Assembly (NCBI GenBank): GCA_008501545.1
Contig: QQUM01000792.1
Coordinates: 1 to 5,168 of the forward strand
Reading direction: 5' to 3'
DNA: 5,168 nucleotides
Origin: Calditrichota bacterium
GTDB lineage: Bacteria; Zhuqueibacterota; Zhuqueibacteria; Zhuqueibacterales; Geothermadaptataceae
Part shown: in pieces, positions 1 to 5,168 of the stretch
Layout: each line of letters opens with the position of its first letter
How positions within the stretch are numbered: position 1 is the first letter of the stretch
Position numbers and translations under genes: made by a program
The notes under the pieces: model-generated
Told to the model about the DNA's origin: nothing
What the model saw: the letters and a program-made list of their open reading frames with translations, nothing else
Database searches by the model: none

Positions 1-429
1 GCCAGCGGTCCCCAAGGCATCCAAAAAGACAAATCTTCGGCAAAAGTCGTTGGTTTAAAGTACATCTGTGTGCATGTTCTGGAGCTTGAAAAGACACTCA
101 AGCTGTATCGTGAAATCCTTGGGTTTAAAATGGTAGACGCAGAAATCCTTCACGGCAAAGGGATTGAAGGAATGCTGGTCATGAAGCTTCAAGCGAATGA
201 ATGCACCGTCCACCTTTCGCTCCCGGCACCAGAGCATATCAACACAGTCGGACCGATTGGCAACACCAATCACAACCATTTCATGTTCTTGGTCAACGAT
301 ATCGTTCCCATCTGCGACAAGTTGAAACAAGAAGGATATGCTCTGGAAAACGAAGCATACGCTCGTGACAAATATACCTTTTTTACCGGTCCCAACGGCG
401 AGATTATTGGTCTAACAGAACATAAGTGA
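1..429 (+). CDS. VOC (glyoxalase/bleomycin-resistance fold) family protein, 5' end outside window
   Basis: The frame is open from the first base of the window to the TGA at 427-429, giving 142 visible residues with no ATG before the domain, so the gene begins upstream. From about residue 17 the protein has a complete VOC module: a first strand (GLKYICVHV), the helix LEKTLKLYREILGF typical of the family, a central strand with HNHFMFLVNDI, and a last strand with GPNGEIIGL. Likely metal ligands are H25 in the first strand, a His in HNHF and the Glu of GPNGE. VOC proteins use paired modules to bind a metal and act as lyases, dioxygenases or drug-binding proteins; nothing here identifies the substrate. 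The first residues (SGPQGIQ) resemble the end of another VOC module, so this may be the second half of a tandem protein. A GTG at 70 is inside the first strand and is not a credible start. The next frame begins at the stop codon. Confidence 0.8.
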   Translation, partial: ASGPQGIQKDKSSAKVVGLKYICVHVLELEKTLKLYREILGFKMVDAEILHGKGIEGMLVMKLQANECTVHLSLPAPEHINTVGPIGNTNHNHFMFLVNDIVPICDKLKQEGYALENEAYARDKYTFFTGPNGEIIGLTEHK

Positions 430-913
430 TTGGATTTGTGAATACTGGGATAAGGACAAGCAAAAATGGAAACTACTTGACGCAAACAATACATTTTTAA
501 AAGCTTCAAGTAATATCGAAGTAAGTTATCATTTACCTAAAAAATATTTCGAATTTGCACATGAAGCATGGGACAAAATGCGCAATTCTAAAGATTTTAA
601 TCCTGACCAGTATGCTGAGTGGCCTCAAGATGGACGCTCTCATATCCGGTCACAACTTCTGTTTGATTTTTATAACCTTTTAAATCATGATTTGGCTGGT
701 TTTGATAACCGAACCAGTAATTCTTTTAAATTTATTAAAGTCAAAAAATATGATGATGTTTCACCTGAAGAAATGAAGGAACTCGATGCATTAGCCCAAC
801 TTTTGATCAATGATCCAACAAAGCAAGAATTGATTGAATTTTATAACCGGTCAAAAATCATCAAATTAGAAGCCGCTAAGAAAGATCCCTATAGTTTTGT
901 TTATCGTAATTGA
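428..913 (+). pseudogene. 3' fragment of a transglutaminase-like domain protein
   Basis: Frame 2 is open from the VOC stop codon to the TGA at 911-913. Its product starts with DWICEYWDKDKQKWKLLDA, which matches the segment around the catalytic His and Asp of bacterial transglutaminase-like proteins (family form DHWVCEYWD...W.LVDAQ). It continues with the family's C-terminal part: a helix FEFAHEAWDKMR, a stretch SHIRSQLLFDFYNLLNHD, and a final LLINDPTKQELIEFYN segment. The catalytic Cys half is missing and the His expected between D and W is absent. There is no start codon before an internal ATG at 578, which would give only 111 residues. I read it as a remnant whose 5' part was removed when it was joined to the VOC gene. 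The segment is clearly more AT-rich than the VOC gene. Family assignment rests on remembered patterns; the truncation is visible directly. Confidence 0.7.
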
Positions 914-1178
914 ATTCTTAACATGCACAATTGTACTTCAAATGATGCAACAGTAAATTACATAACTTCATCAAACCCGGTTAGACGAAGATACGTTGAC
1001 GTGCCACAGCGCTGGCGCCACCCCAAAATCTAGACTAAAATGCAATATGGGCTTCAACGGTCGGATACATAGAGAGCGCAGCCACGGAAACCGTGGCTGA
1101 GTGATAAATAAGATTTCAAAGGTTTTTAATAAGATATCTTTGCAATGCTCAATCAGGATTATTCACGCGATGCATCTC
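914..1178. other. intergenic stretch between convergent genes, no gene seen
   Basis: No convincing reading frame lies between the transglutaminase-like remnant (+) and the end of the secreted protein gene (-). The stretch holds a GC-rich patch at about 1000-1024 with two overlapping 8-bp palindromes (CAGCGCTG at 1007-1014, TGGCGCCA at 1013-1020) and the hairpin at 1079-1099. A GTTAGAC at 980-986 fits the integron core-site consensus, but I could not find a matching partner site. No tRNA-like fold was seen. Confidence 0.5.
1079..1099. repeat. perfect 9-bp inverted repeat (hairpin, 3-nt loop)
   Basis: CAGCCACGG at 1079-1087 and CCGTGGCTG at 1091-1099 are exact reverse complements separated by AAA, giving a very stable GC-rich stem. 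It sits 80 bases beyond the stop of the minus-strand gene, between convergent genes. Neither strand has a T-run after the stem, so it is not a standard Rho-independent terminator. It could block exonucleases or transcription in both directions, or be a relic of a mobile element. Confidence 0.65.
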
Positions 1179-2711
1179 TTATTTATTACTAAGGTCTTCT
1201 GGACACCATTCCATCGATACAAATCCTCCTCTATCATAAAGTTTGAGTGGCTCACCCAGTATGGTTCCATCTGCCCTAAGGACCTCATAATCACTCATGA
1301 TCTGATACACTGCTCCATAGCATCCTGGGTCGATGGTTAATACCACTTCGCTGGTCTCATTTCGTGATCTGACAGTAGAACCTCCCCAGGAGTGCGAAAA
1401 AGAAGTTTGCACGCTAACGGATGCTTTGACGTAGTTTGCATCCGCACCTGCAGATGCTTCAACAGTATGAGTTATTGCAACACCGAGCATATTATTGAAG
1501 TTGCGTTCATTTGCTACTCCTTCCTCAAGGGAATAAGTGTATGGCTGCTGTTTGCTGGTGTTATTAAAAAAACCATCCCCGAGGGTATAATAGTTGGTTC
1601 TTCTCACTAAATATTCAGGGCTCTTCAAAAATTGTTCAATCTGAGAATCGTACATGTTATCAATCACGGTAAAAAACGGAAGCGTGTATTCTATGACTTG
1701 GCTGCTACCCTCTAACTCTTCATCTGTCAGCGGACGTGGGCCTGTCAATTTCGGAGGATTGGGGGGCGACAATTTTTCAGTGATGTCACCATCAAATAGT
1801 AAATTTAAAGCATAAGGCTTTTCAGACGGAGGATTATATTCATTGCTAACAAAAAAGGTATTCGGGGTTAGACTGAGGACGGATTTCGCCGAATTGGCTT
1901 TTTTGTCAATGACGGATTTCCAAAATCCAATAGCCCCACTGGCCCCGCTGCCTCTATCGTTCCAATCTGAACTGGAAGCATAAGAAGCCGGATCAATAAG
2001 GGCGATAGTTCTGCCGTCCACAGTAACATTTTCCTTAATACACCGGCAATTTTCATCATCAGGCTTCGGTGGGATACTGTTTTTAGATATTACCATTCCC
2101 AAAGCCTGATAACCCGGGGGGCAATTCAATTTGTAAGCTTGTAATCCAAGAAGGTCTGCATGCAAACCAAACGTCGGAACCTTCAATAGATATTCATATC
2201 CCGGTTTGGGCCTTACTGCAAAGGTGACAGGTTTTTTATCCTCTGTGGGATAATGCAATTTAGACAGCAGGTGGCCGAAAGTAAAAAAACCACTTGGGGG
2301 TTGAGGTTTCCAGACGGATACCTGACTATCTGCTCCGGAGCCACGATCATCCAATACCTTTGTGGAATTTCGGATAATGACAACATCAAAAAACTCCGAA
2401 TTCATGGGAGTCAATGTTTGATACATCTTTTCTACCAGCCTCATAAAGACATCGCCGCCATGGGCCGAGGCGATGTCGGCCTTGCCATCGTTGTTGAAAT
2501 CAGCGACCAGGGTGTAGCCCGAATCACCCCACTTGTTCAGGACTTTCCAGTTTCCGTTCTTTATGCTCATTTCGTCACCAATATCTTGCGAATAAACATT
2601 CAGGGAAATAAACAGCATCCCCAAGAGGACAAATAGTGTGTTTAAAAACAGGTCATGAAAAAAGCTGTCAAGCTTTTCCATTTTGAGAGTGTTTTTTTTA
2701 TTTTTCTTCAT
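1179..2711 (-). CDS. secreted Vps62-domain protein with FG-GAP-like N-terminus and aerolysin-like C-terminal region
   Basis: This 510-residue protein starts at the ATG whose complement ends at 2711, preceded at 8 bases by GGGAG; a TTG start nine codons upstream is less likely. A basic N-terminus and a hydrophobic run (about 21-38) ending VYSQ form a signal peptide with likely cleavage near residue 41. Residues 54-92 are one FG-GAP/VCBS-like unit whose loop D71-x-N73-x-D75-G-x-x-D79 should bind calcium. Residues about 105-305 match the Vps62 (DUF946) family: the motif DDRGSGA...W occurs at 121-134 and again as NDRGSGA...W at 251-264, with CPPGYQALGMVIS and a DENCRCI segment between. Residues about 340-500 have YYTLGDGFFNN, a Ser/Thr-rich alternating strand KASVSVQTSFSHSWGGSTV, and VLTIDPGCYGAVYQ, resembling ETX/MTX2 or aerolysin-type beta-pore formers. 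The Vps62 call is strong; pore formation is inference. The frame is intact, and no immunity or activation partner is visible beside it. Confidence 0.72.
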   Translation of the reverse strand: MKKNKKNTLKMEKLDSFFHDLFLNTLFVLLGMLFISLNVYSQDIGDEMSIKNGNWKVLNKWGDSGYTLVADFNNDGKADIASAHGGDVFMRLVEKMYQTLTPMNSEFFDVVIIRNSTKVLDDRGSGADSQVSVWKPQPPSGFFTFGHLLSKLHYPTEDKKPVTFAVRPKPGYEYLLKVPTFGLHADLLGLQAYKLNCPPGYQALGMVISKNSIPPKPDDENCRCIKENVTVDGRTIALIDPASYASSSDWNDRGSGASGAIGFWKSVIDKKANSAKSVLSLTPNTFFVSNEYNPPSEKPYALNLLFDGDITEKLSPPNPPKLTGPRPLTDEELEGSSQVIEYTLPFFTVIDNMYDSQIEQFLKSPEYLVRRTNYYTLGDGFFNNTSKQQPYTYSLEEGVANERNFNNMLGVAITHTVEASAGADANYVKASVSVQTSFSHSWGGSTVRSRNETSEVVLTIDPGCYGAVYQIMSDYEVLRADGTILGEPLKLYDRGGFVSMEWCPEDLSNK

Positions 2712-2719
2712 GTGAAGCG

Positions 2720-2724
2720 CTCCC
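2720..2724 (-). promoter_or_regulatory. ribosome binding site deciding the start of the Vps62-domain gene
   Basis: On the minus strand GGGAG lies 8 bases before the ATG at 2711-2709. It supports this ATG over the TTG that extends the frame to 2738 and over the ATG ten codons further in, which has no such sequence. Confidence 0.6.
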
Positions 2725-2756
2725 GGTCGATTGAACAATTTTAGTTAGTTTCAAAA

Positions 2757-2909
2757 TTAAAGATCTCTTTCCTTTTCATATTTCCAAGCTACAGTATTCT
2801 CGCCCAGAAGCTGGCCCGTCGGGCTGACTGTGGTGGTCAAGTCATGGCCGTCAGGATCGGTGACACCCGTGACATCACCGGCGGGATGGTGGCGCCGCGT
2901 CTTGCGAGG
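2757..2909 (-). pseudogene. C-terminal remnant of an unidentified, possibly surface, protein
   Basis: The minus strand has a 50-codon open stretch ending in TAA at 2759-2757 and bounded upstream by TGA at 2912-2910, with no usable start codon. Its product contains GDVTGVTDPDGHDLTTTVSP followed by GQLLGENTVAWKYEKERDL. The TDPDGHxL wording resembles edge strands of Ig-like or cadherin-like repeats of secreted proteins, but it is too short to assign. The 2800-2910 part is visibly much richer in G and C than the AT-rich sequence on both sides, as expected of a piece of a different gene. It ends 46 bases before the ATG of the Vps62-domain gene. Alternatively it is a chance open frame in a GC-rich insert. 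Confidence 0.35.
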
Positions 2910-2940
2910 TCACTTGCTATAAGACATGAGTTGGCGAATT

Positions 2941-2981
2941 GAAAGTGAGCTTGCTAATTTTATCTCTGCAAGCTCACCTTC
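2941..2981 (-). terminator. strong hairpin downstream of the lipoprotein gene, possible terminator
   Basis: GTGAGCTTGC at 2945-2954 and GCAAGCTCAC at 2968-2977 are exact reverse complements. The stem extends with GAA/TTC (2941-2943, 2979-2981) after one A-C mismatch, around a 13-base AT-rich loop. It lies about 30 bases past the stop of the minus-strand lipoprotein gene, the usual terminator position. Read in that direction the stem is followed only by a short T-rich stretch, so it may be a weak terminator or an mRNA-end protecting structure. Confidence 0.55.
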
Positions 2982-3009
2982 CTACTTCTATTCCTTCGTT
3001 ATTCCACTG

Positions 3010-3393
3010 CTATTCCCCTTCATCTTCCCCATCATCGTCTTCATCACCATATTCTTCATATTCGTCTACTATTCCGTCATCGCAATCTTGCTGAGGACAA
3101 TCGGAGCAATCACCAGCGACCGCATACTTGTCGCCATGGGCCAGGTGGGCATCTACGGCATTTTGCGAAACACTGATTATGACGAATGAACCATCGCCGG
3201 TCATGTGGCACAGATCGACCTTGTTGCCACTCTTGGCCAGCGCATCCGCGCCAGAAGAGCGTAGCGTCTGATCGCTTGTCTCGTCAAGAGGATCAACAAG
3301 ATGATTTTCTTGACACGCAAAAAATACAAAAGCGGAAAGAATAACGATTGAGAACGTCACGATCGACCAGCGATGCACTTTGTTTGTCTTCAT
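3010..3393 (-). CDS. small lipoprotein with CH...AHLAHGD...C motif and acidic tail
   Basis: The 127-residue product starts at the ATG at 3393-3391, chosen because AAGGAG lies 10 bases upstream; the frame runs further up to 3456 only through a non-ATG start. Residues 1-27 are a lipoprotein signal: basic MKTNKVHR, hydrophobic core, and FFAC with Cys 27 as the likely lipidated residue. Q-E-N follow it, so no Asp at +2 retains it at the inner membrane. Residues 58-96 hold KVDLCHMTGDGSFVIISVS and NAVDAHLAHGD...GDC. This motif with C62, H63, H83, H86 and C96 recurs in many bacterial surface proteins and has no assigned function; metal binding is conceivable from its Cys and His residues. Two further Cys (99, 104) and a tail of Asp, Glu and Gly end the protein. 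It lies downstream of the AraC-type regulator on the same strand, with a repeated site between them. Confidence 0.75.
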   Translation of the reverse strand: MKTNKVHRWSIVTFSIVILSAFVFFACQENHLVDPLDETSDQTLRSSGADALAKSGNKVDLCHMTGDGSFVIISVSQNAVDAHLAHGDKYAVAGDCSDCPQQDCDDGIVDEYEEYGDEDDDGEDEGE

Positions 3394-3403
3394 GATAGAA
3401 TTT

Positions 3404-3409
3404 CTCCTT
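3404..3409 (-). promoter_or_regulatory. ribosome binding site of the lipoprotein gene
   Basis: AAGGAG on the minus strand, within AAGAAGGAG, stands 10 bases before the ATG at 3393-3391. It fixes the start of the lipoprotein and shows that this genome uses strong Shine-Dalgarno sequences for at least some genes. Confidence 0.7.
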
Positions 3410-3479
3410 CTTTGTTGTGGTGAATAAATTTTGTTTGGAATTGAAACATATGACAACGGGAGAAAGATAAAGAAAAGGC

Positions 3480-3536
3480 TGGGCGGAAATCTTGAACATA
3501 TCGCGCAAAGGTTTGACTAAATCGCGCATGGGCGGG
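3480..3536. promoter_or_regulatory. 21-bp-spaced direct repeat, candidate AraC-type operator
   Basis: CTTGAACATATCGCGCA (3491-3507) and TTTGACTAAATCGCGCA (3512-3528) agree at 13 of 17 positions and start exactly 21 bp apart, two helical turns. Each side is flanked by TGGGCGG (3480-3486 and 3529-3535). AraC-family regulators usually bind direct repeats with this spacing. The block lies between the stop of the AraC-domain gene and the lipoprotein gene, about 90-140 bases before the lipoprotein ATG. I saw no confident promoter elements next to it. Its role as an operator is inference. Confidence 0.5.
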
Positions 3537-3587
3537 AAAACGAGCGTGCTATATAGGATATTGTGTGGAAAATCTATGGCGTGGGAT

Positions 3588-4484
3588 TTATTGCTGTTTG
3601 AATTTTGACGGCGAGCGCTCAAACTGTTTGTGGAAGCTGCGCGCAAAGTGCGCCTGATCGCTGAAGCCAACCCTGTAGGCTATTTCAGCTACCGTGCCCG
3701 CATTTTGCGTGAGCAGATCAGCGGCGCGTTGCAAGCGTGTGGAACGGATAAGCTGACTGGCAGGCTGTCCGATCAGCGCGTTGAGTTTGCGGTTGATTTG
3801 GGAAGTGCTCATGGCTACCTCGCTCGCCAACGTCTCGACACTGAACTCTTCATCCCCCAGGCTCGCTTCGATGACCGCGATAACACGCTCCAAAAAAGCA
3901 CGATCCATCGAAGTCGCTTCGATTTCCAAGGGTTTGATGACGGTCGCCGTGCTGAAACGTTTGCGCAGGTTGCGGCGCATCTCAATAAGCTTGCGCACCC
4001 GCACGCGCAGCTCGTTCGGACTGAATGGTTTGATCAGATAGGCGTCCACACCCCGCTCCAGGCCTTCGATTCTATTTTCTTCGCCGGCCTTCGCCGTGAC
4101 CATGACGACCGGGATATGGCTGGTTTTCTCATCCTCACGCAGTATTTTCGTGAGTTGGTAACCGTCGATTCTCGGCATCATGACATCGGTAATGATCAGG
4201 TCGGGAATCGCCTCCTGCGCTTTGGCAAATCCATCTTCGCCGTTGGTTGCCTGCAACACGGCGTAGCGATCCTGCAAATGCTCAGCAATATACGCACGCA
4301 CATCGGCATTGTCTTCAACGATGAGAATAATTTCCTGGCCGCTGGATGCTGGCTGCCCGGCGCTGGTTGTTGGTCGAGTCTTGTTAACGATTTCTGAGTA
4401 CTGCTTGCTGACAAGTAAAGACGAACCAGACCGCCTTCCTGTGTGAACTTCAGTGCGTTCGAGAGCAGGTTGTACATAATGCAT
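3588..4484 (-). CDS. receiver-AraC output half of a broken hybrid two-component regulator
   Basis: The frame of 298 codons ends at TAA (3590-3588). Numbering from the ATG at 4484, residues 51-170 are a complete receiver domain: acidic pair E57-D58, phosphoacceptor D100 in LIITDVMMP, switch T130 in VVMVTAKAG and K152 in YLIKPF. Residues 195-298 are an AraC-type DNA-binding domain with two helix-turn-helix units (SVETLASEVAMSTSQINRKL and VAEIAYRVGFSDQAHFARSF). In Bacteroidota-type hybrid regulators this half follows a kinase in the same protein. Here the true regulator sequence begins near residue 30 (EIVNKTRP); the first 25-30 residues are the kinase N-box region read out of frame. So this half is no longer fused to the kinase in phase. 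The ATG at 4484 has AGGA about 10 bases upstream, so a free receiver-AraC protein could still be made, but it may simply be a decaying gene. Confidence 0.75.
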   Translation of the reverse strand: MHYVQPALERTEVHTGRRSGSSLLVSKQYSEIVNKTRPTTSAGQPASSGQEIILIVEDNADVRAYIAEHLQDRYAVLQATNGEDGFAKAQEAIPDLIITDVMMPRIDGYQLTKILREDEKTSHIPVVMVTAKAGEENRIEGLERGVDAYLIKPFSPNELRVRVRKLIEMRRNLRKRFSTATVIKPLEIEATSMDRAFLERVIAVIEASLGDEEFSVETLASEVAMSTSQINRKLNALIGQPASQLIRSTRLQRAADLLTQNAGTVAEIAYRVGFSDQAHFARSFHKQFERSPSKFKQQ

Positions 4485-4837
4485 TCGATTTTTTCCTGCT
4501 CATAATAAATCTGCAGCGTGTCGAATTCCGTTTCAAACTGCAGGGTAATATTTTTTTGATTCGCTAGTGATTCAAAGAAGCCGGTGAGTTTTTTCAACAG
4601 TGGCACGATATTGTCTGAAGTTGCTCTGAGTGACATGATACCGGCATCGATTTTCGACAGGTCCAGCAACTGTTTGATCAGGCGGAGGAGCTGCTTTGCG
4701 TTGCGGGCGGCCATCCGCAGTTTGCTCTTCACACTCTCCGAGCGCAATTGGGGCAAAACGCTTTCCACTTGCCTTAGAATCAAGGTGAGCGGCGTACGAA
4801 ATTCGTGAGAAATATTGGCAAAAAATCGTGATTTCAT
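4196..4837 (-). pseudogene. truncated histidine kinase half of the hybrid regulator
   Basis: Regulator-like sequence begins abruptly at MKSRFFANISHEFRTPLTLI, the linker and H-box of a HisKA domain, with the phosphoacceptor His codon at 4807-4805. It continues through KQLLRLIKQLLDLSKIDAG and reaches the N-box NLLSNALKFTQEGG plus one strand (VRLYLSAS). It then loses all resemblance near 4400: the DxGxGI and GTGIGL boxes needed to bind ATP are missing. The rest of the frame to 4196 is the receiver gene read out of phase. Upstream of 4838 the frame can be extended to 4909, but that part (MGDFINFMKF...) is unrelated, overlaps the divergent membrane-protein gene and contains no sensor domain. Hybrid regulators of this type normally carry a large periplasmic sensor before this point. 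Both ends are therefore broken, and kinase activity is not expected. Confidence 0.75.
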
Positions 4838-4874
4838 GGAAACGAGATAGAAACCTTTAAAACAGAAATAAAAC

Positions 4875-5149
4875 ATGTCAAATTTCATGAAATTGATAAA
4901 ATCACCCATTATTCAAGTTGCATTCGCAACCGGTTTCTGCATTGTTGTTATGGCTTATTTTTCCAAAAGAGTCAAAGAGTCCTGCCTGAGACCATCGGTT
5001 ACCTGCCAATGGCAATCCCGCCCCTTATCATGTCCATTCACGGTGCGTTTTATAATCGCTGCGAAGATAAGAAGATTATGACAACATGGTACTGGATTGC
5101 GGCCGTACTTTGTTCGACGATCATCATCATTATCTTCTATTGGGTTTAA
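4875..5149 (+). pseudogene. small three-helix membrane protein split by an 8-bp duplication
   Basis: From the ATG at 4875 the frame reads MSNFMKLIKSPIIQVAFATG...AYFSKRV and then leaves phase, ending at 5081 after an unlikely Arg- and Ser-rich tail. Another frame continues the protein from 4982 (LPETIGYLPMAIPPLIM...) to the TAA at 5147-5149. Removing one copy of the repeated AAAGAGTC at 4966-4981 gives one continuous product of 88 residues with three hydrophobic helices: about residues 12-30, 38-55 and the C-terminal Trp/Ile-rich run. A short loop with NRCEDKK lies before the last helix. I do not recognise the family. The start could also be the ATG four codons in; no clear Shine-Dalgarno is visible at either. 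It is divergent from the regulator remnant, which ends about 38 bases away. Confidence 0.65.
4966..4981 (+). repeat. perfect 8-bp tandem duplication AAAGAGTC x2
   Basis: AAAGAGTC at 4966-4973 is followed directly by an identical copy at 4974-4981. Because 8 is not a multiple of 3, the second copy shifts the reading frame of the small membrane protein. The two halves of the protein meet precisely at this site, so the duplication is the cause of the break. Confidence 0.85.
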
Positions 5150-5168
5150 GAAAACAGGAACTTCTGCA

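Noticed and set aside
578..913. A separate 111-residue gene starting at the ATG at 578
   Set aside because: The same frame continues upstream to 428 with clear family similarity, so this ATG is internal to a larger, truncated protein.
914..986. An integron attC site (GTTAGAC at 980-986)
   Set aside because: TCTTAAC upstream is only an imperfect partner and no paired inner sites or folded arms were found between them.
2253..2636. A 127-codon + strand frame
   Set aside because: It is antisense to the FG-GAP and first Vps62 parts of the secreted protein and has no features of its own.
2926..3189. A hydrophobic + strand frame that looks like a membrane protein
   Set aside because: It is the complement of the lipoprotein's acidic tail and Cys/His region; Asp and Glu codons read backwards give Ile, Phe and Val.
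3394..3470. A Bacteroidota-type promoter (TATGTTTC on the minus strand)
   Set aside because: It is close to the TANNTTTG consensus but no TTTG element lies at the required distance upstream.
3630..4397. A 255-codon open frame on the + strand
   Set aside because: It lies opposite the receiver and AraC domains, whose motifs are unmistakable; the + strand product has no recognisable domain and is a shadow.
1..5168. CRISPR array, tRNA, rRNA or insertion sequence
   Set aside because: No regularly spaced repeats, no cloverleaf-like sequence, no rRNA-like stretches and no transposase fragment were seen on either strand.

Overview
The window looks like a patchwork of intact genes and gene remnants from a Gram-negative bacterium, probably of the Bacteroidota/FCB type. 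Three things suggest this: a hybrid histidine kinase-receiver-AraC regulator, a small lipoprotein with a bulky hydrophobic lipobox, and a secreted protein whose leader ends ...VYSQ. Two genes have clear Shine-Dalgarno sequences, which argues against a typical SD-poor Bacteroidetes. A deeper FCB lineage (Ignavibacteriota, Calditrichota or KSB1-like) fits at least as well. The assignment is inferred from protein style only.

Left part (+ strand, 1-913): a VOC/glyoxalase-fold gene enters from outside the window and stops at 429. The C-terminal part of a transglutaminase-like protein is joined directly to its stop codon, in another frame and without a start. A non-coding stretch (914-1178) with a perfect 9-bp hairpin follows.

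Middle (- strand, 1179-3393): a 510-residue secreted protein carries an FG-GAP-like calcium loop, a Vps62-type region with two DRGSGA motifs, and a C-terminal region that resembles aerolysin-type beta-pore-forming toxins. It is the most interesting intact gene. Upstream lies a GC-rich remnant of another reading frame (2757-2909), a strong hairpin (2941-2981), and a 127-residue lipoprotein. The lipoprotein has the widespread but uncharacterised CH...AHLAHGD...C motif and an acidic tail.

Right part (3457-5168): a 21-bp-spaced direct repeat lies upstream of the lipoprotein. Beyond it is a decayed hybrid two-component regulator (- strand). It has lost its sensor half at about 4838 and, through an internal deletion and frame change near 4400, the ATP-binding core of its kinase. 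The receiver and AraC domains are still intact. A divergent small three-helix membrane protein (+ strand, from 4875) is split by a perfect 8-bp tandem duplication.

How the genes relate: the AraC half may have controlled the lipoprotein next to it on the same strand, through the repeated site between them. The remaining genes show no shared pathway. At least four reading frames in 5.2 kb are broken, so the region has either been repeatedly rearranged or contains assembly joins.
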